Shown piece after piece: positions 27,719-38,500 of a stretch of 64,000 bases of DNA. The notes below the pieces were generated by a model that saw only the letters and a program-made list of their open reading frames with translations, was not told where the DNA came from and searched no databases. Location of the stretch: NCBI GenBank assembly GCA_946894095.1, contig OX335662.1, positions 11,984,001 to 12,048,000 on the forward strand, in the 5' to 3' direction. The DNA comes from Incurvaria masculella (taxonomy: Eukaryota; Arthropoda; Insecta; Lepidoptera; Incurvariidae). A program made the position numbers and the translations under genes. Every line of letters begins with the position of its first letter. The first letter of the stretch is position 1.

Positions 27719-28060
27719 TGACTGGACATGGATGGCTAATACCGAACTGACCTGTCAGATATTAGCCTTTCTTCATTGCTCGGCTACATTGAACTGGATG
27801 GAAAACACGGACAATTATTATTGCCGCTTTGACCCTTGTTCAATGCGATGGTACCAACCCGGGCGGACTTAAACCCTACCACCTAGTAGCGGAAGGGGAC
27901 CTACAGTTTTACATGGATTCCGAACCGTTGAGCAGCTCGCATTCGTGACGAAATGCACTTATCGAACTCGGAAAGAGAAAGACAGTGATGCATGTCGAAA
28001 TTGAACCCAGACCTCTGGTACGCTAGGCCAGCCCCCGCGCCACTAGGCTACGAGCCGCTC
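27719..28060 (-). mobile_element. tRNA-headed SINE
   Basis: Tail starts GACTGGACATGGATGGCTAA; head ends at CTACGAGCCGCTC. A gap in the middle of the tail shortens it. Confidence 0.82.
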
Positions 28061-28122
28061 TAATATAAAATATATAATGAATAAATAAATATAAATATAA
28101 GCCTGTCTAATATAAAATATAA

Positions 28123-28553
28123 CGAGGCCTGGTGAAGGGTGGGCTCGCTATCAGAGTGGTCCGACATGATGGTAAACCCGAATTAATAGTCAGGATGTGA
28201 TCTCTGATGGTTTATTAATCACTTACAATCGATAATAACTCAGGCTAACAAAGGATTACATTGATTTAAGCGGATTCAATTGGTAAACGCGGCGAGTTCG
28301 TTACAGCGTGGCGACCCGACCGACCACTCGACCCAAAGTCCTATCTCTCGCTCACTCGCTCGCTCACGAGGCATGTAGGTACTAACAGCGCCCCTGGTGG
28401 CTGTTTCGCCAACCCCTGTAACGATCTCACCCAAGTAGAACTACTTGACGTTTCCAACTCTGCCGATAGATGGCGATACTTTGTAGGATAAACGATAAAC
28501 AATCAAACACTAGTTAATGTAAAAGGTGGCGCCACTGCAACATCGTTCCGACA
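28123..28553 (-). mobile_element. possible LTR remnant with start of a gag-like frame
   Basis: On the minus strand, from 28,553: TGTCGGAACGATG, about 380 bp with AATAAA, then an ATG at 28,167 opening MSDHSDSEPTLHQA, which breaks off at 28,123. The TG start and an acidic open N-terminus suggest an LTR plus 5' coding end. No second LTR or primer site seen. Confidence 0.4.
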
Positions 28554-28683
28554 AATAAATAAATAAAACTACAGTGAAAACCTAAACAAACATATTGGTT
28601 ATCAGGGTATTAGCCATGACGTCCAGTTAAGTAAAAAAAGATAAAATTTTGCAAATGAACTAAGAATGTCTACAATACGAACC

Positions 28684-28890
28684 TCAGTTCTTTTTCACAT
28701 CGTCGATGATCTCCGTGATCTTCGCCTTGGCCCCCTTGTTGCGCTGCCAGATGCTGTAGTTGAGCGCGCCCGCGTACCCGAGCCACGCCAGGTACGGCGC
28801 CAGCAGGAGGCCCGCCGTCGGCGACACGCGGTAGAACGCGACCGCCGTGAGCGCCGCGGCGCCGCTCAGCGCCGTGATCTCGTAAAACGA
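28684..28890 (-). CDS. TSPO: TSPO coding exon 3 (stop)
   Basis: 207 nt with TGA at 28,684; acceptor ttcgcag|TCG. Holds helices 4 and 5 (AVAFYRVSP, LAPYLAWLGYAGALNY) and the basic tail. Confidence 0.94.
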   Translation of the reverse strand, partial: SFYEITALSGAAALTAVAFYRVSPTAGLLLAPYLAWLGYAGALNYSIWQRNKGAKAKITEIIDDVKKN

Positions 28891-31800
28891 CTGCGAAGGT
28901 GTCAAGTTTTTAGCATGAGCTGTAGCGCCTGGCTTCGCTTAAGGTGGCCTAAACCGGCGGGACTAACTCATTCGCGGGCACGGTACAAAACCGTGCTGTT
29001 GCGCTCCGAGACCTTCTCTGTTTCAAAGAAAAAAACAGGCTCAGTGATGAGGACGATGCAACATGTCCACAAAAAAGACAATGTGCATAGTGTATGATTT
29101 GGTAAGATTTACGAAAATTTTAATTACAAAACGACTTATAGGTAAAAGTAAACCACGACCGCTGTAGTCAAAAATCTAACAAAAACCAAATATATTATAA
29201 ATCTTGATTAAATAAGCTATGTCTGATGACTAATCTTTTTAAGATGTTCTTACTTTATCATTGCTTAATCCACCTCCAAAGTTATTGTATAAAACGCGCG
29301 AAAAATTAGAACTTTCGGACCTTTTAACTTAGAAAACAAACAAAATTGTACAATGCCAACGGCCATCAGACATCTAGTTCGATCAAATAAAGCTATTTTG
29401 CGCAAAATTTTGGATCTATGACAAGAAATATGGGCGTGATCTTCCTTCCCCGTTTGTATCGGGAGTTGAGCGGGATGGCCCACCTTAAGACATAAAATAC
29501 AGTTTGTAAGTTTATTATAAATCACAATTTGATTATCATTCTGTGGGGTTACAGTTAAGATACTGCTGTAAAACATAGTATTTTTCTACAAATATAGGTG
29601 TAACTTTACGCTGCAAGAGGCCTTTGGGTTGAACATTAAAATATCATTCCCCAAAATTCAAAGAATAAAATCGGCTAATATTATCTAATAATCTAACCCA
29701 TTTCAGCTCCTGTTTGTAGAAGAAGATGGGGCTCCAGGCCCAGTTGAGAGCCAGCTGCGTCCCGTACAGAGCCAACGGCAGCGCGGCTTCCTCTGCAACA
29801 TTCATTATTGCAATGTGAATTGGCAGGATCTATATCATTTATATGTGTAATTTATTTAATTTTTTTAACTAACTAAACATGTAGGGCAATCCCACCTGGG
29901 TTGGTGCACACTCTGAATAAAATATGATCTAAGAAGCAATAAAAATTGTGTGTGTTTTACATCCCTTTTAATAGCTGTGCAATATAGGAAAGGTCCATGA
30001 CACTTAGTTCCCATTAGATTTGTTGAGCTTACATATATCATGACAGTAGGTGTGATTGTGTAGGTGTTATTGATAAAAAAATCTCCAAAATGATTATTTT
30101 AATAAACAATTCTTTGAAATTATTTTTTTAATAAGTAATAAACTTAATCCTCGGATCTATCAGTTTTTGATGTAACTTAGTGTAGACTACCAAAAATGTT
30201 TAAATAAATAAAATACACAATAAATAAAGAACCAAAGCTGTAAAACAACTATGTGCACACATAAGAATAGTGTTATTCAGTTATAAGAATTTTAGTATAT
30301 TGCGCAAATAAACTAAAAATTGCAAGAAGGTGTTCTACTACCATTTCAAACAATTGAGACTATGCACCAATAATATTTCACTAACCGATACACCAATTTA
30401 ATGTTTAGCCTCTATTTCCTATAAAACATCCTACGGGCTAAAATAATGTAATTTTTTTTTTTTTTTCAATAAACGACTTCTATATCTATTCAGTTTAATA
30501 TGACCCATAAAGGTTATTTGCTACTGTGATGATATACATAGCACCCATAATCGAAAAGCATGTATGAAAAAAGTTGTGGTGAAGAGTGGCACCTACACCT
30601 GCGGGAAAGCGGTATGATGGTATCGTCATATCACTTTTATCACCTTATCTTGATTTTTTTACAACATCGATCATGCTACAGATATTATCAAGTGGCACAG
30701 ACAAGTTTGCATGTCATATTAACATGGTTACATCATCTTCAAGGCTTATGTAGATTCGATGACAGCATCTACCTATGATGAAACACATTGAAATTACATT
30801 TAGTCAAATTGCTTGTTGTATGCATGATTTTAAAGAACAAAATATGTTTTTAGCAGATATAATGTTAAGGTTTGTGTTGACTGCTGTTCGAGGATAGGAT
30901 AGTTTCCAAATCAGAGGTCAAAAGAACATAGTCATTGAAGTCTGATGAAATATGTAAGTGTGAGTCAGATTTCAGTATTGAAATATGTTTAATCATACAA
31001 AATGAGTGTAAAAATACATTTAGCAAGTTAGTCTCTAATTTCGACTAATCCAATTCGTTCTATAAGAGACTCTTGATGCAAACTGCTTTTTATCAGGTTG
31101 CTAGTAGGTCCGAGCCATGGAACTACCTTTCAATTAATGTTACTACTATATTACTAGCACTTATCGGTACTACATTACTTGCAAAAGCTGTTGGCAAAAT
31201 ACGCTATTGATATTTTAGAGGCATTTTTTAATTTAAAGTGGCCTATTTCTTCACTGGTTAGATTGTTATTTTAGTTTATGCCAAGAACAGAAATTTACGC
31301 CATTTTCCCGGAAGGGTAGTAATAGTACTGGTTTGAGTTTGAGTTTGAGTTTGAACTTCAAAAGTATTAATTAATTTATTTTATTTTAGACAGGCAGCCT
31401 AGGCTGATGTCATGTTCAAGTGTGGTTATCACTTTTCATGTTTGTAAGGTTTTTTTCCTAATGGTAATTCACATAGTCACTTCCTTGTAATCTATGAATG
31501 TCAGTTTTGGTTATTAACACATTCTTTAAGTATTCTCAACCAAGTTGTCTAAACGGTTTTTAAGTACGTACATAAAGTGATTGAATTTACATATAAAATA
31601 GGCGGGAGCAAACTTCTTTTTATATCACCTGCACCTGCTCTTTAGGCGGCAGTCGTGCCGGATTACAGAGTGTGTCAGCTGAGTCGCTAAATGTAAGGTG
31701 ACTGGGCACGCCGGATCGATGAGCTTCAGATTGCCAAGCGCTTACTGTATTTTAAAATATACATTGCAATGAATTCACATGAACATACGAGCGGCTCGTA

Positions 31801-32431
31801 GCCTAGTGGTGCAGGGACTGGCTTAGCTTACCAGAGGTCTGGGTTCGATTCGCACCACTGTCTTTCTCTTTCCGAGTTTTATAAGTGCATTTCGTCACAA
31901 ATGTGAGCTGCTCCATGGTTCGGAATACATGTAAAACTGTAGGTCCACTTCCCTTACTAGGTAGTAGGGTTTAAGCCCGGCCAGGTTAGTACCATCGCAT
32001 TGGATGAAAAGATGGTCGAAGCGGCATTGAAAAATTGTCTGTGTTTTCCATCCAGTTCAATGTAGCCGTGCTCATAAAGGGAAGGTCCTGGCATGGCGCC
32101 TAATTCCTTCGGGAATGTGGTGTATTGGCCTATATCATAACGGTAATTGTGTGGTATTAGCCATCCATGTCAGGTCGCATAAAAAAAACATACCAGTGAA
32201 ACCATCGCATTCGCGGTACACGATGTACGAAGCGTATCCCATCCCAGTGTAGAGAGCTGTCCACGCCGGTCCAAACACCCATTTGGGAGGAGTCCACGAC
32301 GGTTTGTCGAGGTTGTCGTACCAGGAAGGTTTGCCGTCGGCGCGGCGGACCTGCTTCGCTGTGAGGTAACCTCCTGCCCAGCCGCCAGCGTTGGGCAAGA
32401 TTATAGCTGCGAGAGGGCCTGCGTAGCTCAT
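28684..32431 (-). CDS. TSPO: translocator protein TSPO (peripheral benzodiazepine receptor)
   Basis: Five-helix protein of the outer mitochondrial membrane that binds cholesterol and porphyrins. Three coding exons join in phase to 179 aa (human about 169). Family motifs: KPSWTPPKWVFGPAW, YTGMGYASYIVY, LALNWAWSPIFF, and PYLAWLGYAGALNY near the C-terminus. It ends with the lysine-rich tail DDVKKN. The ATG at 32,431 is preceded by ttctttccag, so a 5' non-coding exon probably exists, perhaps ending at the GAAG|GTAAGT donor near 32,711. Intron 1 carries a SINE directly after exon 1, and intron 2 carries a TTAA MITE. Confidence 0.95.
28939..29488 (-). mobile_element. TTAA MITE copy 5 (TSPO intron 2)
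   Basis: 550 bp, TTAA at both ends (28,939-28,942; 29,485-29,488), same orientation as copy 4. It starts about 50 bp from TSPO exon 3. Confidence 0.9.
29698..29792 (-). CDS. TSPO: TSPO coding exon 2
   Basis: 95 nt, acceptor gttgcag|AGG, donor TGG|GTTAGA. Reads EAALPLALYGTQLALNWAW and then SPIFFYKQELKW. Too short to show as a separate open frame. Confidence 0.93.
29880..30060 (+). mobile_element. old diverged SINE
   Basis: Weak but collinear match to the family body (CCCACCTGGGTTGG, GCTGTGCAATATAGGAAAGG, ATCATGACAGTAGGTGTGAT). Confidence 0.6.
30060..31788. other. TSPO intron 1, unclassified
   Basis: AT-rich intron sequence. GACAGGCAGCCTAGGCTGATG (31,390) is a LINE-tail motif seen elsewhere in the window. 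No exon-like frame. Confidence 0.5.
31297..31360. repeat. inverted partner of 27,413 with (GAGTTT)n
   Basis: TTTACGCCATTTTCCCGGAA and GGGTAGTAATAGTACTGGTT followed by a GTTTGA microsatellite, in TSPO intron 1. Confidence 0.7.
31789..32188 (+). mobile_element. tRNA-headed SINE in TSPO intron 1
   Basis: Head GAGCGGCTCGTAGCCTAGTGG with B box GGTTCGATTC, shared body, tail CCATCCATGTCAGG and an A-run. It ends directly at the TSPO exon 1 donor (32,193), antisense to TSPO. Confidence 0.88.
32194..32431 (-). CDS. TSPO: TSPO coding exon 1
   Basis: 238 nt, start MSYAGPLAAI, donor ACTG|GTATG. Holds the first helix, the KPSWTPPKW loop and helix 2. A longer upstream in-frame start exists but runs across a splice-acceptor-like tract, so I place the start at 32,431. 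Confidence 0.92.
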
Positions 32432-34341
32432 TTTAACTGGAAAGAAATAACTCATTGAGGTACCTAAAAGCAAACATGATATTTTAAGTACAGTGAAAGA
32501 ACTTTAATGTTGCTATTTGCTACGCGCTACCAAAGCAGGTTTAATGGGAAAATTGCAAACAAATTTTTTATGGTAGCTACGGTGTTTCTAAGCATTGGAA
32601 AAATTATTTCATCGGTAATTTCTATTCTGGGCTAGATATTTGCTTCATCGTATCTGCGTATGTAAACCTTTATGATGCTCTTTTAGGCACCTTTGCAAAC
32701 GCGGACTTACCTTCCTAAGGTAGGCAGTTAAAGACAACAAACTGATGATAGCAGTTGACTGCTGGGCTGATGATTCTCGGAAAAATACTATAGGAAAATT
32801 TAGGAAAAGTCCCGTGAGCAAAACGTTGCGCGAAGATAAACACAGAATCAAAGAATCATAGAACTCTAAACCAAAGTGTATAAATGCATCAATAAATATA
32901 AATTAAAGCTGTCGTCATTTTCAGAGTGGGCCATTGACGTAAACCAAAGCAAATGTCGATGGAGTGGGCGGACTAGTCGGACTAAGCCGGTTTTTGTATG
33001 ATTAGTCCGGTTCTAATCTCCTACTAAGTTTTGACAGGTTCTCATGAGAATTTCATGAGTGGACCACATGCTGTTCGGAAAAAGACGGTTCGTTATTTCG
33101 TTTCATACTTTGTGCTGGTCAATCACATTTTTCAAGACATAGAAAAGCTCTTCTTTTTCTCTAAACCTTAATCTAACTGCATCATGGAGTGCATCTTAAA
33201 TTTATCTGAAAACTCGTAAATCACACTTAACAGGAATGACAGTTTTGACATTTTGAAAGAGAGGTCGCTCATGCGACATTTACAATAAGCTTTAACCACA
33301 TTGATTGAATTTCCTCGCATATTTTCTCACATCTTAGAGCCGTTCAGTCTCTGAACAGAATCAGGCGGAACAGTGTAGAACAACGCTCCATCCCGAATGT
33401 GAAAACAAAAAAAGAGCAAAAAAAAAAAGAGACATGAAAGCGAAAGCGAGAAGTTCTCCTTTTTTTTTTAAGTGACTGGACATGGATGGCTAATACCACA
33501 CCTTCTGTCATGGTATTAGCCTAACACACCACATGGGAACTAGGTGCCATGCCAGGACCTTCCTTATATTGCACGGCTACATTGAACTGGATGGAAAACA
33601 TGGACAATTTTCATTGCCGCTTCGACCATGGTTCATCCAATGCGATGGTACCAACCCGGGCGGGATAAACCCTACCACCTAGTAAGTAAGGAAGGGGACC
33701 TACAGTTTAACGTGGAATCCGAACCACGGCCAGCCTCTCTCAACGGTCGAATGGTCACCCATCCAAGACCAGACCGGACCCAGCGTTGCTTAACTTCGGA
33801 GAGCGATCGCCGAAGTGTCGCGCCACTGGGCCATTGAGGCTGACGAATTCTACTCTACATTCAAATATGTAGCTTCACGGTTCTCACGTACCGTGAAGCT
33901 ACCTATTTGAATTTCCAGCTACTGAAGCTACAAACATCCCAAAGTTACCTTTCGGTTACACCATATAAATATGGCATGTAATCGAAAGTTAGAAAAGAAA
34001 AAAGAAAGAAATTATTTATTGTGCAAATTAAATTTAAATACTATACTCCGAACAATTAAATCTAACTGAGTGAAACTGCGCAAAGTCGGACTTATCATTA
34101 AAAGTGATTTATCTTATCGGATTTCAGGTAACTTGAGGTGGTGAAAATAGGGATTAGTCGCGCTGCGTCTGAATTGCTTGACATCTGATTCGCGCAGCGT
34201 CTAATGAATTAGCGATGGAAATGTAGATCGCCAAAATTTCGAATTTGACGTTTCTTAACGGCTCGTCTGACATTTTCGAAAACATTGTTGTTAGGTTGTG
34301 CGTTTGATTGAATTACTCTCTGTGCGTGCGATCGTTTTAAA
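32432..34341. promoter_or_regulatory. TSPO / HAUS6-like divergent interval
   Basis: Holds TSPO 5' UTR sequence (probable donor at 32,711 on minus), a 5S-headed SINE, and the HAUS6-like promoter with GTGCGTGCGATCG near 34,321. Both genes should start within it, facing away from each other. Confidence 0.5.
33461..33843 (-). mobile_element. 5S-rRNA-headed SINE between TSPO and the HAUS6-like gene
   Basis: Full copy: T-run (poly(A) on minus), shared tail and body, then the 5S-like head read on plus as GGTCACCCATCCAAGACCAG and TTGCTTAACTTCGGAG. Confidence 0.88.
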
Positions 34342-34395
34342 ATGTCGGCATATTCTGGTATTCCCGAAACCGTAATTTGTGAGCCGCCGAACTGA
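34342..34395 (+). promoter_or_regulatory. upstream ORF before the HAUS6-like start
   Basis: An 18-codon ATG-to-TGA frame (MSAYSGIPETVICEPPN) ends 12 bp before the main ATG. Both ATGs are followed by TCGGC. It could reduce translation of the main frame if the 5' UTR contains it; the transcription start is unknown. Confidence 0.45.
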
Positions 34396-34407
34396 AGTTT
34401 TGGTGAG

Positions 34408-35592
34408 ATGTCGGCTCTCTCGGCGCACCGTTCGCTGGGCGGCCGCCTACGGTCGGAGCTCTATCGCAACGTCTGCCTTCTGTCTCTTCGGAAGCCGATG
34501 CTCCAGGAACTAGGTCTGATGCTCAACGGAGGCCCGCAAACTCTCGACAAGCTCAATCAAGCACTGCTCATTCACTTGTCCTATTATCTCGCTACGATCA
34601 TAGATCCTAAGCTGTCTACCATAACATGGCCCCTTTACGATAAGGCATCGGAACGTATGTACAAAACGCAGCTTTTATCGTTTGTGTCCATGTATTATTA
34701 TAAAGCTGGATCAATAGAGAAAGACAAATGGATAACACCGATACAGCCATCGTATTTGAATGCTGGCGGTTTCAAAGTAATGCAACTGCTATTTGAAATG
34801 TCGCAGCTTGCACTCAGTAAGTTGATCCGAATGGACTTTAAGTTGAGTAATGAGAAACTGGAAGCGTGCGACCTTTTGAACTTTACAAAACAAAAGGAAA
34901 AATTAGAATCTTACAACGCTAGAGCGAAGGAGCAGTTGGTGGAAAAATCGGTAAAGTTCTTAACTTATAAGAAAAAAGCTATAGAGTTATCTGAAAGCTA
35001 TAAACGGAGTATATTCGATTTGGAAAAAGAAAACGAAGCATTAAAGAGGACACTTGATCGCTGTGTTGATGATTTTTCTAAAAGTGATGTAATGAATCTA
35101 GTGAAAGATCTGAAGGAAGTTAATACACCTTCGGTTTTTCTAAGCGATTGGACGGATGCAGGTGATCAAGCAATATCCTTGTTGGAGGCGAAATGGTCCG
35201 AAAAGATCCAACTTCTAACTGATTCAGCGATGCAGTGTCGTGAATTGGGAGAGCTAACAGTCGCCCGGAGCACTTTGAACGACAAGAGTGCATTCACAAT
35301 CGAGTATTGCCCGAAGACGGACAGAATCGACACGGAGAAACTCGAAACTGAAGTGTCAAGCCAGCAGCGATACATTCTGAAAAATATTGTCAAGAACGAT
35401 ATATTGAGTTTTCCAAATCTGCTTCGAGGGTACGTGGTGGCGATCTGTTATCTGTTTAAGAACGTCCGATGCCTGGAGCCGATGGACGAGTTTAATCGTC
35501 ACCTGGCATGCTTCGGAGAGAGCTACGATGAACTGCTGTTGAAGGGTAGGTGGCTTCGAGACGAGATGCACCGGCTGGAGCTAAAACTAAAG
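34408..35592 (+). CDS. HAUS6-like exon 1
   Basis: 395 codons from ATGTCGGCTCTC. The donor CTAAAG|GTTCGT is inferred from the phase-0 match to exon 2; without it the frame runs on 27 codons into intron sequence. Confidence 0.78.
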
Positions 35593-38500
35593 GTTCGTGC
35601 CTGTCCTATATTTTTTTCTCTTAATCAGAGTTTGCAATCTAATTTAGAATGTGGTTTAAATCAGGTTTATTAGACTTGCAGAAAGTTGTATTCAGAAGTT
35701 TAACGGATGCATGCAAGAAATGTGACATGTATGTGTTTATAATGTAAACTAAAACATATAAAATAAAACACTTTGGGGTAACGCAACTAATGCAGACAGA
35801 GTATTTAAGATGCAAAAAAAAATCATTCGCTCTGTTTGTGGTGCAGGTTATTTCGATAGTTGCCGACCTCTGTTTAAAGAGTTAAATATAATGCCGTTTC
35901 CCTGCTTGTATATTTATGACATATGTAATTTTGTGAAAAGAAATCAACATTATTTCAATTTAGTAAGCTCCAGTCATTGCTATAACACACGGTCGGGACA
36001 TAATCTTACCCTTCCAAACACAAAGCTCGCAGTATTTAAAAAAAGTGTGTACTACATGAGTGTAAAAATTTTTAACCATATACCAGAGACACTGAGACAA
36101 TTGCCATATTTTAAATTTAGGAAAAACGTATATAAGTGGCTCATAGAAAAAAGTTTTTACAGTGTCCAAGAATTTTTTGATTTTAAGTAATGTCAGATAG
36201 TTATTTTTTTTTGTTTTGTTAATTGTGTCTTATTTTTAGGTATAATTTTGTACGCGGTAATACGCAAATTTTGGAAATGTACTAAATGTACTGGAAATGT
36301 ACGGTCATGACCATAATTGTAACAAAATAAATATTTCATTTCATTTCATTTCATTTCATAATCGACCGTGAAGCAAGGACACATTAATTGAAGAAAGAGC
36401 CCTGTAAAAAGAACTACTTTACGAATATACTGCAAGGCTGGACCCGAACCAGCAAAACATAACATTCGCGGGTATTGCGTCTACCAATTTCGCCACCGGC
36501 TGTATACCCATAATTTGGAATTGTCCTACAGTCCCTTCTCCCGTAATGAATGCCTCCTACTAACACAGTGCTTAAGATTATGCCTACATGCATTTATGTA
36601 ACGCTTCATCATATTTAATTAATGCAAGATTAATTTTACAGCATTGACTAAACTACCTCGAAGTTGGCTTAACACTGATCTAATCCGGTAATACGGCAGC
36701 GGTGTGCAATTTGAAGAGGGTTATAAGCATGTTTTTCCCGGGCGGTACTCATCGGTCGATGTAGGCGCCCCTAAGACACCGAAATGTCAGAGGAAAACCA
36801 TACCCTGCCCTGAATCTAGACCTTGAGGTTAGGTTTCTTGCTACGAAAAGTTCTGGTGTTGTCTGCTGGGTTGGCTGAGATTCCTCTGCTCACAGCTCGC
36901 AATCGCTGAGACTTCACGTTTGGCACTAAACACATTCCCTAGGCGGCAGGCACTGTCAAAGTGAGAAGGCAAACACGTGGCTTTAATGTCGGCAAGCACA
37001 CTAACACACAACTTCTTCTCGTGAAGGCTTTCGAAATTCTCACTAAAATTCCTGTGTCATAGGCACAGACAATTTTCCTAGCGGAAGTACAATTCGATCT
37101 GTCTGCACTGACAGACCCATGCCAAAGACAACTTTGTTTTTTGATAACATGTTTTTTAGGTGTCAGGTAAAGTACTTTTCCATACAGTTTTCATGTAGGA
37201 GAATTCCAAATTATGGGTATACAGGAGGTGGAAAATGCTAGATGCAATATCCGTGATTGGTATGTTTTGCTAGTTCGGGTCCAGCCTTGCAGTATATTTA
37301 TAAACTGGTTCTCTTTACAGGGTGTTTATTTAATTTTAGTGTCCTTGCCTTACAGTCGTTTGTACATGGTTGTATCTTTGAAAAAACCGGCCAAGTGCGA
37401 GTCGGACTCGCATACGAAGGGTTCAGTAACAAACACAAAAAAAATCACGTTTTTTTGTATGGGTCTGCACTTTAACTTTTATATTTTTTTGATATTTCCT
37501 ATTTGTTGTTATAGCAGCAAAATAAATACACACTCTGTGAAAATTTCAGCTGCCTACCTATTACGGTTCTTGAGACACACCCCTGTGACAGACGGACGGA
37601 CGGACAGCGGAGGCGTAATGCGCGCATCGTGAGAGTAATAGGGTTCCGTTTTCACCCTTTGTGTTACTACCTAGCATTAGAAACTAGCTTTAAAATAAAA
37701 TTTTCGCCTCTTGCAATGAGATTCTATTTCCCAGATTTCTCATTCGATATGGAAAATCAAATCAAAACTAAATTTATAAATGGTAAAACTCATTATCATG
37801 TAGCTTACCAGATGTCATTTGCGATCTGCGTTATTGACCTGTGTCTGGCTATTTGAGGTAAATTTAATTATTATTAATTATTTAGTAAATTTGACGATGG
37901 TATATGCCAGAAATTGTAAGCTGAATGTATGTTTGCTTAAAATAAGAAAAAATTACCTGTCTGAGTGTAGCTTGTCTACCAATTTGACACAATGAAATAC
38001 AATGCAATACAATACAATCATAACCTTATGCAGTTTGATTTTAATATCTTCATCATCTTATTTTTTTAAATCCTTGTTTCTACAAAACTAAGCAAATCCC
38101 CATACAAAATGGTTAAGGTTTTACTTGAATATTCAGCAAGCTGCTTCTAACTGACCTGAACCTTTTCATACTATTTAAAATAATGGTATTATATCGAACC
38201 GATTGAAGCAATGGTAATTAATTGTTTTCAGAAAGATGCTTTGCAACCGTCGTTTGTCAATGAACATTTCAACTGCATGGAATTGGCTATTCCTCCACTG
38301 CCAGATCTTCGATTCCGTGATGAACCTTGGCAACACCAGTTCACTAAGGGCTTCACACCGCTGCTCACGTCCAAAGTTCAATTCTGTATCCGAAACTATG
38401 GTCCCTCAGAAGTGACACAGCCGAGATCACTATTTCAGATTCCGCATACGATATCAAGGCCCGCCCTCTTTAAAAATATTGCTAGGCCACGTGCCGATGA

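Noticed and set aside
35810..36190. An alternative exon of the HAUS6-like gene
   Set aside because: The frame has LINE ORF2 C-terminal motifs and is followed by an (ATTTC)n LINE tail.
36425..36500. Genuine tRNA gene
   Set aside because: A and B boxes and a T-stem exist, but no acceptor-stem pairing or anticodon stem could be formed, and the sequence recurs as an inverted terminal repeat.
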